From: JAEUJM01 sp044221555
GTDB lineage: Bacteria; Actinomycetota; Acidimicrobiia; Acidimicrobiales; DATDAH01
Assembly: GCA_044221555.1 (NCBI GenBank)
Contig: JBGAOY010000001.1
Span: 1 to 64,000, forward strand
DNA: 64,000 nucleotides
Direction of reading: 5' to 3'
In this document: positions 19,483 through 28,332 of the stretch, piece after piece
Layout: each line of letters starts with the position of its first letter
Position numbering within the stretch: position 1 is the first letter of the stretch
Notes under the pieces: model-generated
What the model saw: the letters and a program-made list of their open reading frames with translations, nothing else
Told to the model about the DNA's origin: nothing
Database searches by the model: none
Program-made: the position numbers and the translations under genes

Positions 19483-21788
19483 AGCGGCTGGCGGCGACGG
19501 CACTCGTCGCCCTCGTGGTGCTCACCGGCACGACCGGTGCCGGGGCCGCGCCCGACAGCGCTTCGGTGCGGGGGGACGCCGCGGCGACCGACGGGCCCAC
19601 GGTCGATCGCGTGCTGATCATCTCGGTACCGACCTTGTCCTGGGAAGACCTCGACGAGTTCGATGCCCCCAACCTGGAACGCCTGCTGGACGAGTCGGCG
19701 GTGGCCGACCTGTCGACGCGCAGCGTGGTGCGCCGCACCACGCCCGGCGACGGCTACACCACGCTCGACGCGGGCGCCCGCGCCCGGGGGGCTCGAGGCA
19801 CCGATGGGCTGGCGTTCGACGTGGACGAGTCCTTCAGCGGCTACCCGGTGAGCGAGGTGTTCGGCCGGCGTACCGGCCACCACGTCACCGAGGGGGTGGT
19901 GAACCTCGGGCTGCCCCAGATCGTCGCGGCCAACGAGCGGCTGCCCTACGACGCCGAGGTGGGTGCGCTGGGGCAGACGCTGGCCGACGCCGACTACGAC
20001 CGGGCGGTGATCGGCAACGCCGACGGCTCCGAGCAGGAGCTCGACGTGGAGTTCGGTCGCGCCGTCGGCGGCGGGCTGATGGACACCCAGGGCATCGTCC
20101 CCGAGGGATCGGTAGGCGCCGACCTCCTGCAGGCCGACCCTGACGCGCCCTTCGGTCGGCGCCTCGATCTCGACAAGGTCGATGCCGTGTTCCGCGAGGT
20201 GTGGCAGGACCGGTCGGTGGTGTTGGTCGAGGCGTCGGACCTGGTGCGCGAGGACGCCTACCGGAATCGGGTCACCAAGCCGCAGCGCCGCCGCCTGCGG
20301 GCCGATGCCATCGCATCGTCCGACGAGTTGGTGGGTCGCCTGCTCGAGCGGGTGGACCCCGAGCGTGACGCCGTGCTGGTGGTCGGCCCCTACCACGCCT
20401 CGTCGGGGGTCCACCTCACCATCGCCGGTATGCGGGTGCCGGGCATCGAACCGGGGCTCATGAAGTCGGCGGTCACCCGCAGGACGGGCTTCGTCACCCT
20501 CGCCGACGTGGCCCCCACCGTCCTGGGGCTGCTCGACATCGAGGCCCCTGAGCAGATGGAGGGGCGGCCGTTCGAGCGCGTGTCGAGCGGCGGCTCGGCC
20601 GAGGATCGTCGTGCCTGGCTCGCGGACGCGAACAGCGGCGCGCTGTTCCGCGACGACCAGGTGGCGGGGGTGTCCACGTTCTTCGTCCTGCTGCAACTGG
20701 CCCTGTGGGTGCTGGCGGTGCTGGCGTTCCGGCGGCACCGGCCGCGGCTGCGGCGGGTCATCGAGATCGCCGCCCTCAGCGTGCTCGCGCTCCTGCCCAC
20801 CACCTACCTGGCCGGCCTGGTGCCGTTCGATCGCCTGGGATCGGGCCCGTACTGGCTGTTCCTCGTCACCGGGTCGGCGGTGATCGGCATCCTCTGCGAC
20901 CAGCTCCGCCGCCTCGGCAGCGTGATCGACCCGTTGATCGGCGTCCTGGGCCTGGTGGTGGGCCTGCTGGTGGTCGACCTGCTCGTGGGGGCCCCGCTGC
21001 AGCTCAACACCAGCTTCGGCTACACCCCGACGATCGCCGGCCGCTTCGCCGGCCTCGGCAACCTGGCGTTCGCGCAACTGGCCGCGGCCAGCCTGATCCT
21101 CGCCGGCCTGGTGGCCTGGCGGATCGGCGGCCGTCGCGGCGCCTGGGTGGGCGTCGCCATCCTCGTGGTGGCGGTGGTGGCCGACGGGTCGCCGTGGTGG
21201 GGGTCGGACGTGGGCGGCGTGCTGTCGTTCGTGCCCGGCGCCGGGATCACCGCGGTGGCCCTGCTGGGCTGGAAGATCCGATTCCGCACCGTGCTGGTGT
21301 GGGTGCTCGGTGGCGTGCTCGCCATGGTGGCGGTCGGCTTCATCGACCTGGCCCGCCCGCCCGACAGCCGGACGCACCTCGGTCGCCTCTTCGAGCGCAT
21401 CGGGAACGAGGGCTTCGACGCCTTCGTCACCGTGGTGCTCCGCAAGCTCACGGCCAACCTGGCGGTCCTGGCCAGCTCGGAGTGGATCTTGATGGTGCCG
21501 GTGGTGTTCGCCTTCGTCCTGTACCTCATCTGGCGGGCGCCCGGCCGACTGCACCGCATCCAGGAGCTGATCCCACAGGAGCGGGCCAGCCTGTACGGGT
21601 TCACGGTGGTCGCCATCCTCGGCTTCGCGCTGAACGACTCGGGCATCGCCATCCCCGGGGTGATGCTGGGTGTGCTGAACGCCTCGCTGGTCTACGTCGT
21701 GTTGGTGGAGGACGACCTCCCCGATCCCTACGGCGGCCCCGACCCCGACGACGAGGAGGCGCTCGAGCCGGCGAGGGCCCTGACCTGA
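19479..21788 (+). CDS. Secreted phosphatase-like domain fused to polytopic membrane domain
   Basis: 769 residues: signal peptide (AATALVALVVLTGTTGAGAA), an alkaline-phosphatase/sulfatase-superfamily-like domain (~35-385; TRSVVRRTTPGDGYTTLDAG, RTGFVTLADVAPTVLGLLDI) and then about ten membrane helices (from FFVLLQLALWVLAVLAF). The expected first metal-binding Asp appears as VLIISVPTLSW and the SDHG-type site as VVGPYHAS, so several metal ligands seem lost. GTG start overlaps murJ by four bases (GTGA). Co-location with MurJ suggests work on a cell-wall lipid intermediate or a scaffold role; neither is shown. Function unknown. Confidence 0.75.
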   Translation: MKRLAATALVALVVLTGTTGAGAAPDSASVRGDAAATDGPTVDRVLIISVPTLSWEDLDEFDAPNLERLLDESAVADLSTRSVVRRTTPGDGYTTLDAGARARGARGTDGLAFDVDESFSGYPVSEVFGRRTGHHVTEGVVNLGLPQIVAANERLPYDAEVGALGQTLADADYDRAVIGNADGSEQELDVEFGRAVGGGLMDTQGIVPEGSVGADLLQADPDAPFGRRLDLDKVDAVFREVWQDRSVVLVEASDLVREDAYRNRVTKPQRRRLRADAIASSDELVGRLLERVDPERDAVLVVGPYHASSGVHLTIAGMRVPGIEPGLMKSAVTRRTGFVTLADVAPTVLGLLDIEAPEQMEGRPFERVSSGGSAEDRRAWLADANSGALFRDDQVAGVSTFFVLLQLALWVLAVLAFRRHRPRLRRVIEIAALSVLALLPTTYLAGLVPFDRLGSGPYWLFLVTGSAVIGILCDQLRRLGSVIDPLIGVLGLVVGLLVVDLLVGAPLQLNTSFGYTPTIAGRFAGLGNLAFAQLAAASLILAGLVAWRIGGRRGAWVGVAILVVAVVADGSPWWGSDVGGVLSFVPGAGITAVALLGWKIRFRTVLVWVLGGVLAMVAVGFIDLARPPDSRTHLGRLFERIGNEGFDAFVTVVLRKLTANLAVLASSEWILMVPVVFAFVLYLIWRAPGRLHRIQELIPQERASLYGFTVVAILGFALNDSGIAIPGVMLGVLNASLVYVVLVEDDLPDPYGGPDPDDEEALEPARALT

Positions 21789-21896
21789 TCTCGAGGACCG
21801 TCACCTGACGGCGAGGACCACGGCGGCGCGTCCGGTGATCGCCGGGGGCGAGGGCGGGTGCGTCCCGCGGAGGCGGGGACCTGCAAGCATGCGGGC

Positions 21897-22361
21897 ATGG
21901 CAGACAGGACCGAGGTGACCATCGAGGTGGCGGCGGGGCCGACGGCGCTCTACGAGATGGTGAGCGACGTGCCCAGGATGGGGGAGTGGAGCCCCGAGAA
22001 CGTGGGCTGCACCTGGCTGGGTGGCGCCACCGGAGCGTCGGTGGGGGCTCGCTTCAAGGGCAAGAACCAGCGGGGGTGGCGGCGGTGGTCGACGATCAAC
22101 GAGGTGGTCGAGGCCGACCCCGGCCGGGCGTTCGCGTTCCGGACCACGTCGTTCGGGCTGCGCGTCGCGCTCTGGCGCTACGACTTCACGGGCGAGCCCG
22201 ACGGCCCGACCACGGTGACCGAGTCGTGGACCGACGAGCGGGGCACGATCATCACCGTCGGCGGCCGGTTGGCCACCGGCGTCGGTGACCGTGCCAGCCA
22301 CAACCGCGACGGGATGGCGCAGACCCTCGAGTCGCTGAAGGCGGCCGCCGAGGCCGGCTGA
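21897..22361 (+). CDS. SRPBCC-fold (polyketide cyclase/dehydrase-like) protein
   Basis: A 154-residue START-like hydrophobic-pocket protein: TEVTIEVAAGPTALYEMVSDVPRMGEWSPE is the usual opening of this family, with WRRWSTINEVVEADPGRAFAF and VTESWTDERG following. Such proteins bind or transform small lipophilic ligands; no ligand can be predicted. ATG 21897 is preferred to an in-frame ATG at 21858 because the family fold starts here. It ends convergent with the glycosyltransferase gene, 14 bases apart. Confidence 0.82.
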   Translation: MADRTEVTIEVAAGPTALYEMVSDVPRMGEWSPENVGCTWLGGATGASVGARFKGKNQRGWRRWSTINEVVEADPGRAFAFRTTSFGLRVALWRYDFTGEPDGPTTVTESWTDERGTIITVGGRLATGVGDRASHNRDGMAQTLESLKAAAEAG

Positions 22362-22375
22362 GCCGGTCGGCGCCT

Positions 22376-23857
22376 TCAGGGGCGGCAGTCGTCCTTGAGG
22401 AACAGGCGGCGGTTCAGGGCGTAGGTGTCCTCGACGTGGTAGCCGGCGTCGAGCAGGCGCTGGTCGAGGCCGACCATGTCGTCGCGGAAGCGGGGCGTCC
22501 ACGCCACCACCGCGCACACCTCGGGGCGCACGGCATCGTCGAGGATGGTGTCGGTGGTGATCCAGAGCGATGGTCGGGTGGAATCGGTGCGCAGCACCGA
22601 CGTGTCGACCAGCCAGTCCGGTGTGCGATGACCCGAGCGCCACACCTGCCCCGGCTCGTCGCTGATGGCGACGGCCCCATCGGGTAGGGCCTCGAGCCGG
22701 GCCACGAGTCGGGCCTCGTCGCCGCGGTAGCCGAGCGGGGTGATGGCGCCCCAGGCGAACACCAGCGACAGGGGCACGGCGATCGCGGTGACGATCGCCA
22801 ACGGCTTCGGTGACGGACGGAAGGCGGCGATCAGCAGCGCCAGCGGTGGCACCATCTCCGACACGTGGGGACGCCACATCGGGTGCTCGGTCACGAGCAT
22901 GAGGAACATGGCCACGGCCCAGAGCCCGAGCAGCAGCGGCAGGGCGGGGCGGCGGTGCTCGCCCTCGGCCGGCGGATGCTCGCCCTCGGGGGCGGGCCGG
23001 AGGGGTTGGCCGCGGTGGCGACGCACCAGCGCCAGCACGAGGGTGGTCGCGCCCAGGGCCAGCAAGAGCGGGTCACGGGTGACCAGCGTGTCGAACACCT
23101 TCACCAGGTTGGCCACGTGATCGCTCGCGCCGGGAGCGTCGAGGTGGTAGGTCACGGACTGGTCCCAGACGTCGGCGAAGCCGAACGCCAGCGACGACAC
23201 CAGGCCCACCGCGACCGCGCTGCCCACCGCGGTCACCCAGTGCCAGGGTCGGCGGCCGAACAACAAGACGAGCCCGACCGGCAAGGCCGCGGGCACGACC
23301 AGGGCCTTCACGCAGAGCCCCGCGCCCAGCAGGACACCCATCAGCACGGCGCGGCCGGTGGTGGGCTGCCGCCGGTAGCGCAGGGCGACCAGCACCGATC
23401 CGGCGGCGAACGCCATGGCCGGGCCGTCGGCCGCGAGCGAGCCGGTGACCGCCAGGCTGCTGCCGGTGACGGCCGCCAGACCGCCGGCGATCAGCGCGCC
23501 GAGCCGGTCGGACACCTCGCAGCCGGCGAGGTAGAGCACGATCACCAGGGCCACCCCGGAGGCCACGGTGGTGAGCCGCGGCGCGTTCAGGGTGTGGAGG
23601 CCGACGAGGTCGCCCAGCCACACCAGGGGCAGGAACAGCGGGCCCTGGCTCGAGAACACCTCCCGGAAGGGCACGCCGCCGGACCGCATGGCCACCGCGG
23701 ACGCCCCGAACACCCCGTCGTCGAAGGTGAGGTGGCGCGCCGCGAGCAGCGAGGGCAGCCGCAGCACGATCGCCAGCGCCACCAGCACCGACAGGTCGCG
23801 TCGGTGGTGGGTGCGGTCGGGCCGCTCAGTGGCGGTGGGTGGGGCGGCAGTGGTCAC
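22376..23857 (-). CDS. Polytopic glycosyltransferase, GT39/ArnT-like
   Basis: A 493-residue membrane protein with about ten helices. The first loop TFDDGVFGASAVAMRSGGVP with FREVFSSQGPLFLPLVWLGD has the acidic residues and GxP/QGPL pattern of lipid-linked-sugar dependent transferases (PMT/ArnT superfamily). A C-terminal soluble part (~400-493) is probably extracellular. It likely adds a sugar from a polyprenyl-phosphate donor to protein or glycolipid; acceptor unknown. GTG start at 23857, divergent from pyrG with a 229-base region between the two starts that must hold both promoters; I could not pick out convincing -35/-10 pairs there. Confidence 0.78.
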   Translation of the reverse strand: MTTAAPPTATERPDRTHHRRDLSVLVALAIVLRLPSLLAARHLTFDDGVFGASAVAMRSGGVPFREVFSSQGPLFLPLVWLGDLVGLHTLNAPRLTTVASGVALVIVLYLAGCEVSDRLGALIAGGLAAVTGSSLAVTGSLAADGPAMAFAAGSVLVALRYRRQPTTGRAVLMGVLLGAGLCVKALVVPAALPVGLVLLFGRRPWHWVTAVGSAVAVGLVSSLAFGFADVWDQSVTYHLDAPGASDHVANLVKVFDTLVTRDPLLLALGATTLVLALVRRHRGQPLRPAPEGEHPPAEGEHRRPALPLLLGLWAVAMFLMLVTEHPMWRPHVSEMVPPLALLIAAFRPSPKPLAIVTAIAVPLSLVFAWGAITPLGYRGDEARLVARLEALPDGAVAISDEPGQVWRSGHRTPDWLVDTSVLRTDSTRPSLWITTDTILDDAVRPEVCAVVAWTPRFRDDMVGLDQRLLDAGYHVEDTYALNRRLFLKDDCRP

Positions 23858-24086
23858 GGCAGAGGGCTTCGCGGCAGGTTCGCGGCCGTTCGCGTGGGGG
23901 GTGCGGGGCCGGTGTGACGAAGAATCGGCGGAGGGTTCACCGCGACCGGGCGCCGCTCATGCTAGCTTCGCAAAGGCCTCTCCGAGTCGGCAGCGCCCGA
24001 CCCACCTGACCCACCTCCGCACACCACGGGGTGCCGCCGATCCCGGCGAGTCCAGTCAGGTGTTGGAGACCCGATTCGGAGGCAGC

Positions 24087-25754
24087 ATGACCAAGCACGT
24101 GTTCGTGACCGGGGGCGTGGCCAGCTCGTTGGGCAAGGGCCTGACCGCGTCGTCGCTCGGGCGGTTGCTGAAGGCACGGGGGCTGCGTGTCACCATGCAG
24201 AAGCTCGACCCGTACATCAACGTCGACCCGGGCACCATGAACCCGTTCGAGCACGGCGAGGTGTTCGTCACCGACGACGGTGGCGAGACCGACCTCGACC
24301 TGGGCCACTACGAGCGCTTCATCGACGAGGGCCTCACCCGGGACTCCAACGCCACCACGGGCTCGATCTACTCCGCGGTGCTGGCCGCCGAACGCCGTGG
24401 CGACTACCTCGGCAAGACGGTCCAGGTGATCCCCCACATCACCAACGAGATCAAGAGTCGCATCACCCGCCTGGCCACCGACGACGTCGACGTGGTCATC
24501 ACCGAGGTGGGCGGCACCGTGGGCGACATCGAGATCCTCCCCTTCCTCGAGGCCATCCGGCAGTTCCGACTCGACGTCGGGCGCGACAACGTGTGCTACC
24601 TGCACGTCACCCTGGTGCCGTTCATCGGCCCGTCGGGTGAGCAGAAGACCAAGCCCACGCAACACTCCGTCACCGAGCTGCGCAGCCGGGGCATCCAGCC
24701 CGACGCCATCGTGTGCCGCAGCGAGTCGGCCATCAGCGACGACCTCAAGCGCAAGATCTCGAACCTGTGCGACGTGCCGGTCGACGCGGTGGTCAACGCC
24801 GCCGACGCCCGGAGCCTCTACGAGATCCCCCTCGTCCTCCACGAGGAGGGCCTCGACACCGTGGTGTGCGACCTGCTGCGGTTCGACGCCGGCCCCGTCG
24901 ACCTCTCCGAGTGGACCGGGCTGGTGCGGCGCATCGACGCCATCGAGCGGTCGGTGCGCATCGGGATCGTGGGCAAGTACGTCAGCCTGCCCGACGCGTA
25001 CCTGTCGGTGGTCGAGGCGCTCAAGCACGGCGGGTTCCACCACAGCACCGACATCGAGCTCGACTGGATCCAGGCCGAGGACGTCGAGGGCCTGCTCGCC
25101 GACGGTCGCCTGCGGGAGCTCGACGGCATCGTCATCCCCGGCGGCTTCGGCGAGCGCGGCATCGAGGGCAAGGTGGCCGCCGCCGGGTACGCCCGCGAGA
25201 ACGCCATCCCCTGCCTCGGGCTCTGCCTCGGGATGCAGGTGATGACGATCGAGTACGCCCGCAACGTGCTCGGGCTCGAGGGGGCCAACTCGAGCGAGTT
25301 CGACCCCGGTTCGCCCCACCGCGTGATCGATCTCATGGCGTCACAGCGCGACGTCACCGAGAAGGGGGGCACCATGCGGTTGGGCGCGTGCATCGCCGAA
25401 TTGCAGCCGGGCTCGCGGGTGGCGGAGGCCTACGGCAAGAACGTGGTGTCCGAGCGCCACCGCCACCGCTACGAGTTCAACCCGCGCTACCGGTCGAAGT
25501 TCGAGGGCAGCGGCTTCGTGTGCTCGGGGTCCTCACCCGACGGCCGGCTGGTCGAGTTCATCGAGGTGCCCGAGCACCCGTTCTGGATCGGCACGCAGGC
25601 CCATCCGGAGTTCAAGAGCCGGCCCGAGCGCCCGGCACCCCTGTTCCGGGAATTCGTGGGAGCGGCCGTGGCTCGCGCCGAGGGCCGCAAGCCCCATCTG
25701 TTCGACCTCGAGCCCGACCTGGGCACGCAGGTGGCGGCGTCGTCGCCGCGTTGA
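24087..25754 (+). CDS. pyrG: CTP synthase
   Basis: A 555-residue glutamine-dependent CTP synthase making CTP from UTP. The N-terminal synthetase domain starts KHVFVTGGVASSLGKGLTA with KLDPYINVDPGTMNPFEHGE; the C-terminal class I glutamine amidotransferase has PGGFGERGIEGK, GLCLGMQ (nucleophile Cys at ~380) and the His-Glu pair in IGTQAHPEFKS. ATG 24087 has GGAGG 4 bases upstream. The stop overlaps the Nudix gene start (TTGA). pyrG-nudix-xerD matches Rv1699-Rv1701. Confidence 0.97.
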   Translation: MTKHVFVTGGVASSLGKGLTASSLGRLLKARGLRVTMQKLDPYINVDPGTMNPFEHGEVFVTDDGGETDLDLGHYERFIDEGLTRDSNATTGSIYSAVLAAERRGDYLGKTVQVIPHITNEIKSRITRLATDDVDVVITEVGGTVGDIEILPFLEAIRQFRLDVGRDNVCYLHVTLVPFIGPSGEQKTKPTQHSVTELRSRGIQPDAIVCRSESAISDDLKRKISNLCDVPVDAVVNAADARSLYEIPLVLHEEGLDTVVCDLLRFDAGPVDLSEWTGLVRRIDAIERSVRIGIVGKYVSLPDAYLSVVEALKHGGFHHSTDIELDWIQAEDVEGLLADGRLRELDGIVIPGGFGERGIEGKVAAAGYARENAIPCLGLCLGMQVMTIEYARNVLGLEGANSSEFDPGSPHRVIDLMASQRDVTEKGGTMRLGACIAELQPGSRVAEAYGKNVVSERHRHRYEFNPRYRSKFEGSGFVCSGSSPDGRLVEFIEVPEHPFWIGTQAHPEFKSRPERPAPLFREFVGAAVARAEGRKPHLFDLEPDLGTQVAASSPR

Positions 25755-26308
25755 GCGTCCCACCGACCGGCTTCGAGAAGGGGCCCGAGCGCGAGGTCTA
25801 CCGCGGCGGGGTGATCAGCCTGGCGGTGGGCCGGTTCACCGCACCCGACGGCACCACCTTCGAGCGTGATCTCGTCCACCACCCCGGCGCGGTGTCGGTG
25901 GTGCCGGTGACCGACGACGGCGACGTCGTGCTGGTGCGCCAGTACCGGGCTGCGATCGGCGCCCATCTCCTGGAGATCCCGGCGGGCAAGCGCGACGTGC
26001 CGGGTGAGCCCCCGGAGGAGACGGCCCGCCGCGAGCTGGCCGAGGAGGTGGGGCTGGTGGCCGGTCGCCTCGAGCCCCTGGCCCGGTTCTACAACTCGGC
26101 CGGGTTCTCCGACGAGCTGTCGCACGTGTTCCTGGGTCTCGACCTCAGCGAGGTCGAGCGGTCGACCCAGGGCCTCGAGGAGGACCACATGACGGTCGAG
26201 CTCCTGGCGCTGGCCGAGGTGCCACTGCTGATCGCCGACGGCCGCCTGTGCGACGCCAAGACCATCATCGGCCTCACGCTGGCGCGGGAGGCCCTCGGCG
26301 TGCGGTGA
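25751..26308 (+). CDS. Nudix hydrolase, ADP-ribose pyrophosphatase type
   Basis: A 185-residue Nudix protein. GKRDVPGEPPEETARRELAE followed by EVGL is the Nudix box, with one extra residue before the first Glu, as in the mycobacterial homologue. LEIPAG precedes it, typical of ADP-ribose pyrophosphatases, which hydrolyse ADP-ribose to AMP and ribose 5-phosphate. The only suitable start is TTG at 25751, overlapping the pyrG stop by four bases (TTGA), so translation is likely coupled. It ends convergent with the lipoprotein gene. Confidence 0.88.
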   Translation: MSVPPTGFEKGPEREVYRGGVISLAVGRFTAPDGTTFERDLVHHPGAVSVVPVTDDGDVVLVRQYRAAIGAHLLEIPAGKRDVPGEPPEETARRELAEEVGLVAGRLEPLARFYNSAGFSDELSHVFLGLDLSEVERSTQGLEEDHMTVELLALAEVPLLIADGRLCDAKTIIGLTLAREALGVR

Positions 26309-26317
26309 GGCCTCTGC

Positions 26318-26812
26318 CTACTCGGCGGGCACGAAGCCCACGTTGGTCACCCGGTAGCCGTTGCTGGCGTTGCCGGTGATGAGCAGGGTGACCGTGCCGG
26401 TGCTGTCGCCGTAGTCGCACTCCACGGCGGCATCGACGGTCTCGGAGCCCCGGCAGGGCAGTGACTGCAGGTTCTCCGGCGTCGGGTAGGAGAACAGGGC
26501 GTTGGCCACGTCGCTGCCGGCGACGGCCACCGCGGCGTTGATGTCGCCCGCGGTCCACGCATCGATGAGACGCTGGCCGGCCTGCTGCGCGGTGGCATCG
26601 GTGGCCGTGGTGGGAGCCTGGCCCGGCGGCACGCTCTGGGGGGCGGCCGAGGTGCTGGTGGTGGTGTCGGCGACCACGGTCGACGTGGTCGACGGTGCCG
26701 CGGTGGTGACGTCGGTGGCGTCGTCGGTCGCGCCGTCGCTGGAGCACCCGGCCAGCGCGGCGGCGGCCATGACAGCCACGAGGGCGAAGGTCAGGCGGCG
26801 GTGATTCGGCAT
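26318..26812 (-). CDS. Small secreted lipoprotein, Thr/Ser-rich linker
   Basis: 164 residues with a clear lipoprotein signal: basic MPNHRR, hydrophobic core, lipobox ALAGC. A Thr/Ser/Ala-rich linker (~30-70) leads to a small domain with two cysteines (LPCRGSETVDAAVECDYGDS) that may form a disulfide. I do not recognise the domain; it loosely resembles small DUF4878/NTF2-like extracellular modules. The TACCAT hexamer 7 bases before the ATG suggests a leaderless transcript. Divergent from xerD. Confidence 0.8.
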   Translation of the reverse strand: MPNHRRLTFALVAVMAAAALAGCSSDGATDDATDVTTAAPSTTSTVVADTTTSTSAAPQSVPPGQAPTTATDATAQQAGQRLIDAWTAGDINAAVAVAGSDVANALFSYPTPENLQSLPCRGSETVDAAVECDYGDSTGTVTLLITGNASNGYRVTNVGFVPAE

Positions 26813-26819
26813 CCTGGCG

Positions 26820-26825
26820 ATGGTA
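26820..26825 (-). promoter_or_regulatory. -10 element TACCAT for lipoprotein gene
   Basis: On the minus strand TACCAT ends 7 bases before the ATG at 26812, matching the leaderless pattern of this window. Confidence 0.45.
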
Positions 26826-26948
26826 GGCCGGGTGGGGCCGCGCGGTACGGGCAGCCCGGGGCGTCGAGGCGGCCGACGAACCCGGGACCGCGCACGCGTC
26901 AGGTGCGCAGCACGTGTCGAAGGCCACCGACGCGCGTCCGGCGGCCGG

Positions 26949-26954
26949 TACGGT
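26949..26954 (+). promoter_or_regulatory. -10 element TACGGT for xerD
   Basis: TACGGT ends 6 bases before the ATG at 26961. No ribosome binding site is visible, so a leaderless transcript is likely. No clear -35. Confidence 0.45.
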
Positions 26955-26960
26955 CGCGTC

Positions 26961-27941
26961 ATGGCCGAGGACGACGGGACCGACGGTGTCGTCGTGCCGC
27001 CGCTCCCGCTGGAGGTCGAGGAGTTCCTCACCTGGCTGGCCGTCGAGCGTGGGCGGTCGGTCAACACCCTCTCGGCCTACCGACGTGACCTGCGGTCGTA
27101 CTGGGCCTGGCTGCACCACCGGGGCCTGGACCTGGCCCAGGTGACCCCCGAGGTGGTGATCGCCTACGTCGGTGACCTCCGCGCCGGCGCACGGGCCGAC
27201 GCGTCGGTGGCCCGTGCCTTGGTGGCCGTGCGCACGATGCACCGCTTCCTCGCCGCCGAGGGCCTGGCCGCCTCCGACCCGGCGGCCGACGTGGAGCCGC
27301 CGTCGGTGCCCGCCGGCCTGCCCAAGCCCCTCAGCGAGGAGCAGGTGATGGCCCTGATCGAGTCGGTGCAGGGCGACACCCCCACCGATCGGCGCGATCG
27401 GGTGATCGTCGAGGTGCTCTACGGCACGGGCCTGCGGATCTCCGAGCTGGTCGGGCTGTCGCTCGGCGACCTGGACCTCGAGGCATCGATGCTGCGCGCC
27501 TTCGGCAAGGGCGCCAAGGAACGGGTGGTGCCCATCGGCCGACCGGCGCGGGAGGCCCTGGGGCAGTGGCTGGGCCCGGGTGGCCGGCCGGCGCTGGTCC
27601 CCGTCCGCTGGGCCCGCAGGGGCGACGAGGAAGCCGTGCTGTTGAACCGGCGCGGCGGTCGGCTCAGCCGGCAGTCGGCCTGGAACGTGGTGCGCACCCA
27701 CGGGGCCAGGGTGGGCTTGGCCGACCTGTCACCCCACGTGTTGCGTCACTCCTGCGCCACCCACATGGTCGACCACGGCGCCGACATCCGAGCCGTGCAG
27801 GAGCTCTTGGGTCACGCCTCGATCAGCACGACCCAGGTCTACACGCGGGTGTCCACGGAACGTCTCTGGCAGGTGTACGACGCCGCGCATCCGCGGGCGC
27901 GGGTTGGTGGGGGACGCGCACCCTCGACCTCGGTTCGGTAG
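26961..27941 (+). CDS. xerD: Tyrosine site-specific recombinase XerC/XerD
   Basis: A 326-residue chromosome-dimer resolvase. N-terminal SAM-like core-binding domain (PLEVEEFLTWLAVERGRSVN, LSAYRRDLRSYWAWL). Catalytic residues are all present: Arg159 (YGTGLRISEL), Lys183 (FGKGAKER), His259 and Arg262 (HVLRHSCATHM), His285 (LLGHASIST) and nucleophile Tyr294 (QVYTRV). ATG 26961 fits the normal length; the frame is open further upstream but without a better start. Position after pyrG-nudix identifies it as the housekeeping XerD rather than a phage integrase. Its TAG stop is the first half of the next gene's -10 hexamer. Confidence 0.95.
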   Translation: MAEDDGTDGVVVPPLPLEVEEFLTWLAVERGRSVNTLSAYRRDLRSYWAWLHHRGLDLAQVTPEVVIAYVGDLRAGARADASVARALVAVRTMHRFLAAEGLAASDPAADVEPPSVPAGLPKPLSEEQVMALIESVQGDTPTDRRDRVIVEVLYGTGLRISELVGLSLGDLDLEASMLRAFGKGAKERVVPIGRPAREALGQWLGPGGRPALVPVRWARRGDEEAVLLNRRGGRLSRQSAWNVVRTHGARVGLADLSPHVLRHSCATHMVDHGADIRAVQELLGHASISTTQVYTRVSTERLWQVYDAAHPRARVGGGRAPSTSVR

Positions 27942-27944
27942 CCT
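27939..27944 (+). promoter_or_regulatory. -10 element TAGCCT overlapping the xerD stop codon
   Basis: TAGCCT ends 6 bases before GTG 27951. Its first three bases are the xerD stop TAG. Confidence 0.5.
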
Positions 27945-27950
27945 TTGCTG

Positions 27951-28277
27951 GTGTCCACCGAGTCCCAGGCCGCCGTCCGCGCCACGCTGGAAGGCGAGCG
28001 CGAGCACCTGCGTGCCCAACTCGGTGAGCTCGTGCCCGGCACCGAGGCCAGCTTGACCTTCGACGAGAACTTCGCCGACTCGGGGCAGGTCGCGGCCGAA
28101 CAGGGCGAGGCGCAGGCGCTGGCCGGCCCGCTGCTGGTGCAGCTGGCCGACATCGAGGCGGCGCTGGCGAAGCTCGACGACGGCTCCTACGGAACCTGCG
28201 AGACCTGCGGCGACCCCATCGCCGAGGCTCGCCTCGAGGCCATGCCGGCCACCCGGTTCTGCATCAGCCACGCGTAA
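27951..28277 (+). CDS. DksA/TraR-like zinc-finger regulator
   Basis: A 108-residue coiled-coil plus zinc-finger protein of the TraR/DksA family, members of which bind RNA polymerase through the secondary channel. The helical hairpin covers ~1-75 (EREHLRAQLGELVPG, VQLADIEAALAKLDDGSYG). The finger is CETCGDPIAEARLEAMPATRFCISHA: two cysteines, one cysteine, and a histidine where the fourth cysteine normally lies (CxxH instead of CxxC). GTG 27951 is chosen from its -10 spacing; TTG 27945 is possible. It follows xerD after 9 bases. Confidence 0.85.
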   Translation: MSTESQAAVRATLEGEREHLRAQLGELVPGTEASLTFDENFADSGQVAAEQGEAQALAGPLLVQLADIEAALAKLDDGSYGTCETCGDPIAEARLEAMPATRFCISHA

Positions 28278-28332
28278 CGTTGGCCCCTCGTCCCTCGGAG
28301 CGCCTTCGGGATCGTCGGGGCCCGGCGCCGCG

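Noticed and set aside
26961..27941. Phage or integrative-element integrase
   Set aside because: Length, motifs and position after pyrG and the Nudix gene identify the housekeeping XerC/XerD type. No phage genes or attachment-site duplicates seen.
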